Shown: one piece after another, positions 54,140-61,993 of the stretch
Layout of the letters: every line of letters begins with the position of its first letter
Position numbering within the stretch: position 1 is the stretch's first letter
Assembly (NCBI RefSeq): GCF_023715365.1
Contig: NZ_JAMBNZ010000015.1
Span: 1-64,000, forward strand
DNA from: Georgenia satyanarayanai
GTDB taxonomy: Bacteria; Actinomycetota; Actinomycetes; Actinomycetales; Actinomycetaceae
Length of the DNA: 64,000 nt
Direction of reading: 5' to 3'
Notes under the pieces: model-generated
Seen by the model: the letters and a program-made list of their open reading frames with translations, nothing else
Database searches by the model: none
Told to the model about the DNA's origin: nothing
Made by a program: the position numbers and the translations under genes

Positions 54140-55141
54140 GTGAGGCTGCGCAAGGTCCGCGTCGACTCCCCCGGTCTGACCCGCCGCCGTGCCGGCAAGG
54201 GGTACATCTACCTCGACGCGGACGGACAGCGGGTCACCGACCCCGACATCGTCGACCGGTGCCGTTCGCTCGTCATCCCGCCCGCGTGGCGGGACGTGTG
54301 GATCTGCCCCGACCCGGCCGGGCACATCCAGGCCGTGGGGATCGACGACGCCGGACGGCGCCAGTACCTCTACCACGACGTGTGGCGCGCCCGACGGGAG
54401 CGGGCGAAGTACCGGCACGTGCTCGACGTCGCCACCCGCCTGCCCGAGGCCCGCGGGCAGGTGGCCGAGCACCTGGCGCTCCCTCGGCTCACCCGGGAGC
54501 AGTCGCTCGCCATCGCCTTCCGGCTCCTCGACCGCGGCGCCTTCCGGATCGGTGGGGAGACCTACGCCGCGCGGCACGAGACCTACGGTCTGGCGACGCT
54601 GCGCAAGGACCACCTGCGGATCCGCACCGACGGCACGCTGAGCTTCCAGTACACGGCCAAGTCCGGGCTGCCCCGCTCCCTGGAGCTGCGTGACCCCGAG
54701 CTCACCGGCCCGCTCACCACGCTGCGCCGACGCCGCGGTGGTGGCGTCGAGCTGCTCGCCTACCGCAACGGCAGCCGCTGGGTGGACCTGTCCACGGCGG
54801 ACATCAACGCCTACCTCAAGGAGCTCCTCGGGCCGGACGCGAGCGCCAAGGACTTCCGCACGTGGCGCGGGACGGTCATGGCCGCCGTCCACCTCGCCCG
54901 CGCCGAGGACGTCTCCACCTCGCGCACGCGGCAGGCGGCGGTGCGGGAGGCGGTCAAGCGGGTGGCCGAGGACCTCGGCAACACCCCGGCGGTCAGCCGC
55001 GCCTCCTACATCGACCCGCAGGTCATCGACAGCTTCGAGCGCGGCAACACGATCCCGCCGGATGCCGCTGCGCCCGGCGAGATCGAGGTCCGCACGGGCC
55101 TCGCCCCGGCCGAGCAGGCGGTCATCGACCTCCTGTCCTGA
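54140..55141 (+). CDS. DNA topoisomerase IB
   Basis: A 333-residue bacterial/poxvirus-type IB topoisomerase from GTG 54140. The N-terminal DNA-clamp domain has GYIYLDADGQRVTD and LVIPPAWRDVWICPDPAGHIQAVGIDDAGRRQYLYHDVWR. The catalytic domain has ETYGLATLRKDHLRI, FQYTAKSG, DFRTWRGTVMAA and the nucleophile Tyr290 in NTPAVSRASYIDP. The Arg/Lys/Arg/His set therefore looks complete. It relaxes supercoils by nicking one strand. It is an accessory gene in bacteria. It stands alone here. Confidence 0.93.
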   Translation: MRLRKVRVDSPGLTRRRAGKGYIYLDADGQRVTDPDIVDRCRSLVIPPAWRDVWICPDPAGHIQAVGIDDAGRRQYLYHDVWRARRERAKYRHVLDVATRLPEARGQVAEHLALPRLTREQSLAIAFRLLDRGAFRIGGETYAARHETYGLATLRKDHLRIRTDGTLSFQYTAKSGLPRSLELRDPELTGPLTTLRRRRGGGVELLAYRNGSRWVDLSTADINAYLKELLGPDASAKDFRTWRGTVMAAVHLARAEDVSTSRTRQAAVREAVKRVAEDLGNTPAVSRASYIDPQVIDSFERGNTIPPDAAAPGEIEVRTGLAPAEQAVIDLLS

Positions 55142-55222
55142 ACCGTTCCTGAACCCCGGGCGTGGGGCCGGGCACGTGTGCCACGATGGCGGGGCTGCTC
55201 GGGTCGAGGGGAGACGACGACG

Positions 55223-55408
55223 ATGGCGCTGGTCGTGGCATGCGCCTTCGCTGCCGTCATGGTCGGGATCCTCGCCGTCACGCGCCTGTTCAGCACGCGG
55301 GTGGCCGCAGGCCTCACGGTTCTGTCCCTCGTCCACGTGGCTCTGCGGGTGCGGCGTCAGCGCCGCTATGCGGCCACCGTGCGCAGGCCGCACGAGGGCG
55401 GCGGCTGA
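55223..55408 (+). CDS. Small predicted membrane protein
   Basis: A 61-residue protein from ATG 55223 with GAGGGGAGA about 10 bases upstream. Two hydrophobic stretches (MALVVACAFAAVMVGILAV and VAAGLTVLSLVHVALRV) are joined by a short turn and followed by a basic tail RRQRRYAATVRR. I do not recognise a family. The ribosome site and the membrane-protein pattern support it. It is short enough to be chance in GC-rich DNA. Confidence 0.4.
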   Translation: MALVVACAFAAVMVGILAVTRLFSTRVAAGLTVLSLVHVALRVRRQRRYAATVRRPHEGGG

Positions 55409-55441
55409 TCAGGCTGCCGGAGGGGGCGGCTGACGCGGGGG

Positions 55442-57478
55442 TCAAGGCCGCCGTCGGCGACGACGGCTGAACCCGACGACGACGGCGGCCGTCGCGAGGG
55501 CGAGCACGAGGAGCCACGGGGCGGCGACCGAGTCCGGGGTGGCGAGCGCGGGGGAGGAGGCGGAGCGTGGGTCGGCGGCGGCGGCGTCGTCGGTGGTGAC
55601 GGTGCTGGTGCCGGCCGGCGGGGTGGGGACGGAACCGTCGAGCGCGGTGAGGGTGAGCACGGTGAGGGACGCGGTCCAGCCGAGGGTGGAGACCGCCGCC
55701 GGGTTGCCGTCCGGGCCGACCTTCTCCGGGTAGGCGCCGACCCCGGTGCGGTGGGCGTCCATCCACTCGACGAGGCGCTCGGCCTTGACGTCCTGGTCGT
55801 CCGCGGCCCAGGCGAGGGCGAAGAACATCGTCTCGGGGGTCCACGTCATGTCGTCGCCCCAGCGTTCGCCGGGCTGCACCCCGCCGGTGTCCTGGACCAG
55901 GGCCTCCCACGTCGTGTCGAGCTCGGCGCGGACCACCGGCGTGGCGGGGTTGAAGGGTGGCGCGAGCCAGGCGACGGCCGCGTCCTTGCCGCTGCCGTCG
56001 ACGACGGTGCGCTGGTAACCGATGGCGCCGAAGGAGTGGTCGATGCCCCACTGGAGACGGTCGGCGGCGACGAACCAACGGTCGGCGTCGTCCTCCTCAC
56101 CGGCGAGCTCGGCGATCGCGGCGGCCGAGCGCAGGCCGGCCAGCAGCGGGGCCGCCGTCCCGAGGTTCGGTGCCGGGTAGCCGCTCTCCCAGTAGTCCGG
56201 CCGGGCCGGAGGGATGCCGTTCTCGTCCAGGCTTGCGGCGGCATGGTCGGCGGCCGCCTCGACTGTCGGGTAGAGCTCGGCGAGAATCGCGTCCCGGTCG
56301 GCGGCGGACGCGACCTGGAGATACTGCCACGTGGCCCACGGGATCCAGCCGTTGGCGTCGAGCTGCCAGGCGCGGGCGTCCGGCGGTCCGGAGCCGTCGA
56401 GGAGGGTGCGTGCCTCCCACGTGCCGTCCGGGCGCTGGGTGCTCGCGTTGTAGCGCAGGATCCGCAACGCCTCCTCGGGGAACCCGGCGCGGGCGAAGGC
56501 GACGGCGGTGAAGGCCGAGTCGCGGGGCCAGGAGTAGCGCCAGATCGTGTGCCACGCCGCGGCGACGGCCCCGTTGTCCTGGAGCAGGAGCCGCATGTCC
56601 AGCAGCGCCCGCTCGGCCATGGCCCGCTCGGCCTCCGTGCGTCCCGGCACGCTGCCGGAGGCGAGCCAGGCGCGGCTCTCCTCCACCTGCGCGAGAGCGT
56701 CGGGGTGCCCGGCGGGCACGACCTCGGGCGCCTGCGCCCCCTCGGGGACGTAGAGCCAGCTCCCGTCGGCCAGCTCGAGGACGCTGGAGCCCGGCACGAA
56801 GCGCGCGCCTGCCGCCTCGAAGGCGGACAGCGCGTAGGGATGGCCGGGCGTGCCGAGGATGCCGGCGGGTCGGACGGCGAGCTGCTCACCGCCGAGGTGG
56901 CGCCAGCAGGAGTTGTCCGCCGCGCAGCCGGGGTGGGCGTCGTCGACGTAGAAGGCGAGGTCCCAGCCGGCGTAGCGCTCGGCGGGGCCTGCGCCCTGCT
57001 CCACCCAGCCGCCCCAGTGGTCACGGTCGTAGTTCCAGCTCGGAGGTGCGTCAACGGTGGCGGAGCGCGCGCCCCACCACTCGACGGCACCGTCGGTGCC
57101 CGTCGCCTGGAGGACGAGCACGTACTCCTGCCCCGGTGTCACCCGGACCCCGCCGAGATCGAGCTCGAACCAACCGCGGCCGGTGCCGCCGAGGTCCACC
57201 TGCGCGGCACCGACCTCGGTGGCGGGGTCGGTGACGTCGGTGCGCACCGAGGCGGTGACCTGCCCACGCGTGGAGCGGCTGACGAGCCATGCCGCCACGG
57301 TCCCCAGCTCGTCGTCCCGGGGGACGAAGGACTGCGCGCCGGCGTGGCCGGGCCCGTGGATGGCCACGTTGGCGTACGTGTGGTCGGGCTGGGCCTCGTA
57401 GGCGCCGGCAGCCGGTACGGCCGCTCCCGTGAGGGCAAGGGCTGCACTCGCCACCGCTGCGAGGAGCCTGCCTCTCAT
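55442..57478 (-). CDS. Secreted GH15-like (alpha/alpha)6-barrel glycosidase
   Basis: A 678-residue protein from ATG 57478. A signal peptide (RGRLLAAVASAALALTGAAVPAAGA) is followed by a beta-sandwich, carbohydrate-binding-like domain (about 30-155). The GH15-like barrel (about 290-590) has WRYSWPRDSAFTAVAFARAGFPEEALRIL, WQLDANGWIPWATWQY, YWESG and WGDDMTWTPETMFFALAWAA. Acid residues sit where glucoamylase-type enzymes have catalytic glutamates, but I cannot pick them securely. A proline/alanine/serine linker, one membrane segment and RRRRRRP end the protein. There is no LPXTG, so it is membrane-anchored rather than sorted. Substrate unknown. Confidence 0.8.
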   Translation of the reverse strand: MRGRLLAAVASAALALTGAAVPAAGAYEAQPDHTYANVAIHGPGHAGAQSFVPRDDELGTVAAWLVSRSTRGQVTASVRTDVTDPATEVGAAQVDLGGTGRGWFELDLGGVRVTPGQEYVLVLQATGTDGAVEWWGARSATVDAPPSWNYDRDHWGGWVEQGAGPAERYAGWDLAFYVDDAHPGCAADNSCWRHLGGEQLAVRPAGILGTPGHPYALSAFEAAGARFVPGSSVLELADGSWLYVPEGAQAPEVVPAGHPDALAQVEESRAWLASGSVPGRTEAERAMAERALLDMRLLLQDNGAVAAAWHTIWRYSWPRDSAFTAVAFARAGFPEEALRILRYNASTQRPDGTWEARTLLDGSGPPDARAWQLDANGWIPWATWQYLQVASAADRDAILAELYPTVEAAADHAAASLDENGIPPARPDYWESGYPAPNLGTAAPLLAGLRSAAAIAELAGEEDDADRWFVAADRLQWGIDHSFGAIGYQRTVVDGSGKDAAVAWLAPPFNPATPVVRAELDTTWEALVQDTGGVQPGERWGDDMTWTPETMFFALAWAADDQDVKAERLVEWMDAHRTGVGAYPEKVGPDGNPAAVSTLGWTASLTVLTLTALDGSVPTPPAGTSTVTTDDAAAADPRSASSPALATPDSVAAPWLLVLALATAAVVVGFSRRRRRRP

Positions 57479-57613
57479 CGTCGTCCCTGCTCGTCGTCGT
57501 CCTTGGCCACGTCCCACCACCTTACGGCGAGCCGACGCGCCGACCCCGCCCTCACCCCCGCACATGCGCCGACGAGGGTCCCTCGCGGCGACAGCTGGAT
57601 CTCGCCCGGCGGC

Positions 57614-58078
57614 TCAGCGGGTGAGGTTGCGGCGGAAGGTGACCGGCTCCTCGACGAGCTCGGACCAGGCGGCGCGCTCGTCGTCGGTGATGCGGCGCGG
57701 GCGGCCGGTGGTGCGGTCCACGAGCACGAGCGTCGTCATCGCCCGCACGGCCGCGCCCTCGGGCCCGGGCACCTCGTAGCAGACGTCGATGCTGGCCCCG
57801 CCCATCCGGGCCAGCCACATCTCCACCTGGATCGGCGCCGTCGTGTACTCCAGCGGCGCGAGGTACTCGATCTCCTGGTGGGCGATGAAGGTGGCCGTCT
57901 GGGCGCCGTCCCCAGCGGCGAGGATCCTGCCGCCGGGAACGTCCGGGTCCTCCGGGCTCGCCCAGAACGCGGCGATGCGGGCCTCCTCGAGGAGGGTGAG
58001 CATCGCCGCGTTGTTGACGTGCCCGTAGCCGTCGATGTCCGACCAGCGGAGCTTGACGGGAACGGTCAGCCGGGCCAT
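57614..58078 (-). CDS. Hotdog-fold acyl-CoA thioesterase (4HBT type)
   Basis: A 154-residue single-hotdog protein from ATG 58078, which shares a base with the EttA stop. It begins LTVPVKLRWSDIDGYGHVNNAAMLTLLEEARIAAF, the 4HBT signature with the active Asp and His/Asn. The remainder (APIQVEMWLARMGGASIDVCYEV) is typical. It matches Rv2475c, which likewise follows the Rv2477c ABC-F gene. It hydrolyses an acyl-CoA of unknown chain length. It is translationally coupled to ettA. Confidence 0.9.
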   Translation of the reverse strand: MARLTVPVKLRWSDIDGYGHVNNAAMLTLLEEARIAAFWASPEDPDVPGGRILAAGDGAQTATFIAHQEIEYLAPLEYTTAPIQVEMWLARMGGASIDVCYEVPGPEGAAVRAMTTLVLVDRTTGRPRRITDDERAAWSELVEEPVTFRRNLTR

Positions 58079-59760
58079 CAGTCGCGCGTGAGCTTGCGGT
58101 AGCTCATGCGGCTGGGGCGCGCGGCGTCGGGCCCCAGCCGGGCGACCTTGTTCTCCTCGTAGGAGGCGAAGTTGCCCTCGAACCAGTACCAGTTCGCCGG
58201 GTTCTCCTCGGTGCCCTCCCAGGCGAGGATGTGGGTGGCGACGCGGTCGAGGAACCACCGGTCGTGGGAGACGACGACGGCGCAGCCGGGGAACTCGAGC
58301 AGCGCGTTCTCCAGCGAGCCGAGGGTCTCGACGTCGAGGTCGTTCGTCGGCTCGTCGAGGAGCAGGAGGTTGCCGCCCTGCTTGAGCGTGAGCGCGAGAT
58401 TGAGGCGGTTGCGCTCACCACCGGAGAGCACGCCGGCCGGCTTCTGCTGGTCGGCGCCCTTGAAACCGAACTGCGAGACGTAGGCGCGCGAGGGGATCTC
58501 GACCTTGCCGACCTGGATGAAGTCCAGGCCGTCGGACACGACCTCCCACAGCGTCTTCTTCGGGTCCAGGCCCTCGCGGGACTGGTCGACGTAGGAGATC
58601 TTCACGGTCTCCCCGACCTTGAGGTCACCGCCGTCGAGCGGCTCGAGGCCGACGATCGTCTTGAAGAGGGTTGTCTTGCCGACGCCGTTGGGACCGATGA
58701 CCCCGACGATGCCGTTGGGCGGCAGGGAGAAGGACAGCCCGTCGATGAGGGTGCGGTCCCCGAAGCCCTTCTCGAGGTTCTTGGCGTCGATGACGACCGA
58801 GCCCAGGCGCGGGCCCGGCGGGATCTGGATCTCCTCGAAGTCGAGCTTGCGCATGCGGTCGGCCTCGGCGGCCATCTCCTCGTAGCGCGCCAGACGTGCC
58901 TTGGACTTGGCCTGGCGGCCCTTGGCGGAGGAACGGACCCACTCGAGCTCGTCCCGGAGGCGCTTCTGGAGCTTGGCGTCCTTCTTGCCCTGGACCTCCA
59001 GGCGCGAGGCCTTCTTCTCCAGGTAGGTGGAGTAGTTGCCCTCGTAGGGGTAGAGGCGCCCGCGGTCGACCTCGGCGATCCACTCGGCGACGTGGTCGAG
59101 GAAGTACCGGTCGTGGGTGACGGCGATGACGGCGCCGGCGTACTTGGCCAGGTGCTGCTCGAGCCAGAGCACCGACTCGGCATCGAGGTGGTTGGTGGGC
59201 TCGTCGAGGAGCAGGAGGTCCGGCGCCTCGAGGAGCAGCTTGCACAGCGCGACGCGGCGCCGCTCGCCACCGGACAGGACGGAGACGTCCGCGTCGGGCG
59301 GCGGCAGGCGCAGCGCGTCCATCGCCTGCTCGAGCTGAGAGTCGAGGTCCCACGCGTTGGCGGCGTCGATCTCACCCTGGAGGGTGCCCATCTCGGCCAT
59401 GAGCGCGTCGAAGTCGGCGTCGGGGTTCGCCATCTCCTCGCCGATGGCGTTGAAGCGGTCGAGCTTGGCCTTGATCTCCGAGACGCCGTCCTGGACGTTC
59501 TCCAGCACGTTCTTCGTCTCGTCGAGCGGCGGCTCCTGCAGGAGGATGCCGACGGAGTAGCCCGGGCTCAGCCGCGCCTCACCGTTCGAGGGCTGCTCGA
59601 GCCCGGCCATGATCTTGAGGATCGTCGACTTGCCCGCGCCGTTCGGACCGACCATGCCGATCTTGGCGCCGGGCAGGAAGGACATGGAGACGTCGTCGAG
59701 GATGACCTTGTCACCGTGCGCCTTGCGTGCCCTGACCATCGAGTAGATGTACTCGGCCAC
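58078..59760 (-). CDS. ettA: ABC-F translation factor EttA
   Basis: A 560-residue ABC-F protein with two ATPase domains and no membrane part. The first has GPNGAGKSTILKIMAGL, LSGGERRRVALCKLLLEAPDLLLLDEPTNHLD. The second has GPNGVGKTTLFKTIVG and LSGGERNRLNLALTLKQGGNLLLLDEPTNDLD. The linker between is charged and helical, and a short arm insert lies in domain 1. It matches EttA of E. coli and Rv2477c in length. It binds the ribosomal E site and tunes the first peptide bond to the ATP level. The start is GTG 59760 after GGGAGAG; upstream frame is not conserved. Confidence 0.95.
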   Translation of the reverse strand: MAEYIYSMVRARKAHGDKVILDDVSMSFLPGAKIGMVGPNGAGKSTILKIMAGLEQPSNGEARLSPGYSVGILLQEPPLDETKNVLENVQDGVSEIKAKLDRFNAIGEEMANPDADFDALMAEMGTLQGEIDAANAWDLDSQLEQAMDALRLPPPDADVSVLSGGERRRVALCKLLLEAPDLLLLDEPTNHLDAESVLWLEQHLAKYAGAVIAVTHDRYFLDHVAEWIAEVDRGRLYPYEGNYSTYLEKKASRLEVQGKKDAKLQKRLRDELEWVRSSAKGRQAKSKARLARYEEMAAEADRMRKLDFEEIQIPPGPRLGSVVIDAKNLEKGFGDRTLIDGLSFSLPPNGIVGVIGPNGVGKTTLFKTIVGLEPLDGGDLKVGETVKISYVDQSREGLDPKKTLWEVVSDGLDFIQVGKVEIPSRAYVSQFGFKGADQQKPAGVLSGGERNRLNLALTLKQGGNLLLLDEPTNDLDVETLGSLENALLEFPGCAVVVSHDRWFLDRVATHILAWEGTEENPANWYWFEGNFASYEENKVARLGPDAARPSRMSYRKLTRD

Positions 59761-59874
59761 AACTCTCCCAGTGCTCGAGGATGCGGGCCGGACCCCCGGC
59801 CACTTGCGTCCTCCAGGGTAGGCCACGGCCGCCCGGTCGTCGTCTGCCGCCGGTGTGGCCTTCGCTGCAGGCGA

Positions 59875-60378
59875 TCACGCCTCGACAGGCGCCTTCTCCC
59901 ACGGGTCCGAGGGCTCCAGGCCCTCCCCCACGGGTGCGCCGCCGTCCTCCGGGTCCCGCTCCTCGTCCGTCCCCGGCGCCGTCCCTCCCGCGGCGAAGGC
60001 CTCCGCCGGTGCCTGCTCGATGACCTTCGCGTAGGTGACGAGGCCGTACTTGATGTCGACGGCGATGACACCGGCGGTGATGACGTTGGTGTGGCTCGTG
60101 CGCTCCGGCCCGGCCCACTCCTCGGAGCTCAAGATGCCCTGGACAAGGACCGGCATGCCGCGGCGGATCGAGCGCTGCACGACCTTGCCGTTCGGTCCCC
60201 AGGTCTTGACGGTGAACCACTCGGTGCCGGTCTCCCTCCACTCGCCGCTGGCGGAGTCCCGGTAGCTGCGGGTGCAGGCGAGCCGGAACCTCGTCACCTC
60301 CCTGTCGTTGGTCGTGATGACGATCTCCGGATCGGTCCCCACGCGTCCGCGGACGGTGATCTGGTTGGTGTCGCTCAT
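59875..60378 (-). CDS. ssb: Single-stranded DNA-binding protein paralog (SsbB type)
   Basis: A 167-residue protein from ATG 60378 after GGGAGC. The OB-fold is about 1-115: MSDTNQITVRGRVGTDPEI, TRFRLACTRSYRD, EWFTVKTWGPNGKVVQRSIRRGMPVLVQGILSSEEW. The C-terminal tail is acidic but ends PWEKAPVEA, so the partner-binding DDDIPF tip of the main SSB is missing. It thus corresponds to the second SSB of actinobacteria (Rv2478c position, next to EttA), linked to repair, recombination or competence rather than replication. Confidence 0.92.
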   Translation of the reverse strand: MSDTNQITVRGRVGTDPEIVITTNDREVTRFRLACTRSYRDSASGEWRETGTEWFTVKTWGPNGKVVQRSIRRGMPVLVQGILSSEEWAGPERTSHTNVITAGVIAVDIKYGLVTYAKVIEQAPAEAFAAGGTAPGTDEERDPEDGGAPVGEGLEPSDPWEKAPVEA

Positions 60379-60490
60379 CGCAGTGCTCCCTGGCTCGGGG
60401 CCGGCGGGGTGCCGGCGTCGAGCACGACGATGCCGCGCGGCGCCGTCACCCGGGAGCGGCGAGGGGGCCGACTGTGGACGGTGGCCTCGC

Positions 60491-61993
60491 TCAGCCGCCC
60501 TGTGCGGCAGCCGCGTCCAGCGCGAGGCGCAGGGTCCGGTGCCGTTCGAGGACGGCAACAGTCGGCGCCGCGAGCTCGCCGCGCACGACCTCACCGACCC
60601 GCTCCTCCACCTCCTGGCGGTAGCGTGCCGCCGCCCGCTCGCCCTGGGAGCCGCGTGACACCCGCGCCACGACGACGCCCGCGGCGCCGAGCACGAGCAG
60701 CCCGGCCCCGACGCCGAGGAGCACTCCGCCGGGCAGGTCACCCGCCCCGAGGGCGCCGGCGGCACCGAGGACGAGGGCGAGCACGCCGAGCGCGGCCAGG
60801 ACGATGCCGCCCACCTGCAGCGCGAGCAGTCCCGGCCGGCGCACCTCGGGCAGCGGCACGCCGCCGACGGCGGAGGACACGGACTCGCGCAGCGACTCCG
60901 CGGAGGGCACGGCCTGCGTCACGGCACGCTCCCACCGCTCGGGCAGGCCGGCGGTCGCGGCCGCGAGCCAGCGCCCCCGCACGGCCTCGACGGCACCGGT
61001 AGCCGGCGGCTCGGGATGGGCCAACGCGCTGGACCGCACCCGCACGACGGCGGCCCGCACCGAGTCCGCGACGGAGCCGACCCCGGCGGCGCGGCTCAGC
61101 TCACCGGCGGCCGCTGCCACCTCGGAGGTGCCGAGGGCCGGCTCGTCCTGCCCGACGGCGGCGCGCAACCTGCGGGCGACGGCCCCGATCTCCGCCTCGG
61201 CGGTGCGGGCGGCGGTCGAGGACCGCGCCACGGTGAGCGCGAGGATCTCCCGCACGTCCGCGATGCCCTGCCCGGTGACGGCGGAGGTGGTGATGACCTC
61301 GACGCCGCCCAGGCCGTCGGCACGCAGCAGGTCCCGGACCGACTCGACCACCCGCGGCACGGCGCCCGCGGGGAGGGTGTCGACCTGGTTGACGAGGACG
61401 AGCATGGCCTCCTGGCGGTCGGCCAGGGCACGCAGGTAGCGGTCATGGAGGGCGTGGTCGGCGTACTTCTGGGGGTCGACCACCCAGATGAGCATGTCGA
61501 CGAGCGGCAGCAGCCGGTCAACCTGGTCGGCGTGCGCCTCCGCGACGGAGTCGTGGTCGGGCATGTCGAGGAGCACGAGCCCGTGCAGGGCCTGCTCCTC
61601 GTCGGCGTCCAGGACGCTCTCGCGGCCGATGCGGCGGTGCTCGGAGACCTCGAGGAAGTCGAGCAGCTCGGTGGCCGAGCCGCCCCACACGCACGCGGCG
61701 GCCCGGTCGGTGGTGGGGCGGATCGCGCCGACGTCGGCGAAACGCAGCCCGGAGATCGCGTTGAACAGGGAGGACTTGCCCGAGCCCGTGCCACCGACGA
61801 GCGCGACGACCGTGCGGTCCACGCCGAGCGCGAGCCGCTTCTCCACCTGGGCGATGTCGGCGAGGGAGGCGGCGACGAGCTCGGGGGCGACCTCGTCACC
61901 GGCCTGCTCGAGCGCCGTGGAGATCCGCTGGACGTGCGTGCTCAGCCGCTCGTCGTCGCGGGCGGGAGCGGCGTGGGCGCCGTGGTGCCTCAT
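60491..61993 (-). CDS. Dynamin-like GTPase with two C-terminal membrane segments
   Basis: A 500-residue GTPase. The G1 loop GGTGSGKSSLFNAISG is at about 67-82, G2 is RPTTD, G3 LLDMPDHDSV, and G4 LVNQVDTLP with an intact N-x-x-D. A helical region follows to about 370, then two hydrophobic segments (about 385-435) and a helical tail. Its ATG overlaps the stop of the partner GTPase gene by 4 bases. Adjacent dynamin-like pairs (DynA/DynB in Streptomyces, IniA/IniC in mycobacteria) remodel the membrane at division or under stress. The pairing is why I call it dynamin-like; YfjP-type GTPase is an alternative label. Confidence 0.85.
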   Translation of the reverse strand: MRHHGAHAAPARDDERLSTHVQRISTALEQAGDEVAPELVAASLADIAQVEKRLALGVDRTVVALVGGTGSGKSSLFNAISGLRFADVGAIRPTTDRAAACVWGGSATELLDFLEVSEHRRIGRESVLDADEEQALHGLVLLDMPDHDSVAEAHADQVDRLLPLVDMLIWVVDPQKYADHALHDRYLRALADRQEAMLVLVNQVDTLPAGAVPRVVESVRDLLRADGLGGVEVITTSAVTGQGIADVREILALTVARSSTAARTAEAEIGAVARRLRAAVGQDEPALGTSEVAAAAGELSRAAGVGSVADSVRAAVVRVRSSALAHPEPPATGAVEAVRGRWLAAATAGLPERWERAVTQAVPSAESLRESVSSAVGGVPLPEVRRPGLLALQVGGIVLAALGVLALVLGAAGALGAGDLPGGVLLGVGAGLLVLGAAGVVVARVSRGSQGERAAARYRQEVEERVGEVVRGELAAPTVAVLERHRTLRLALDAAAAQGG

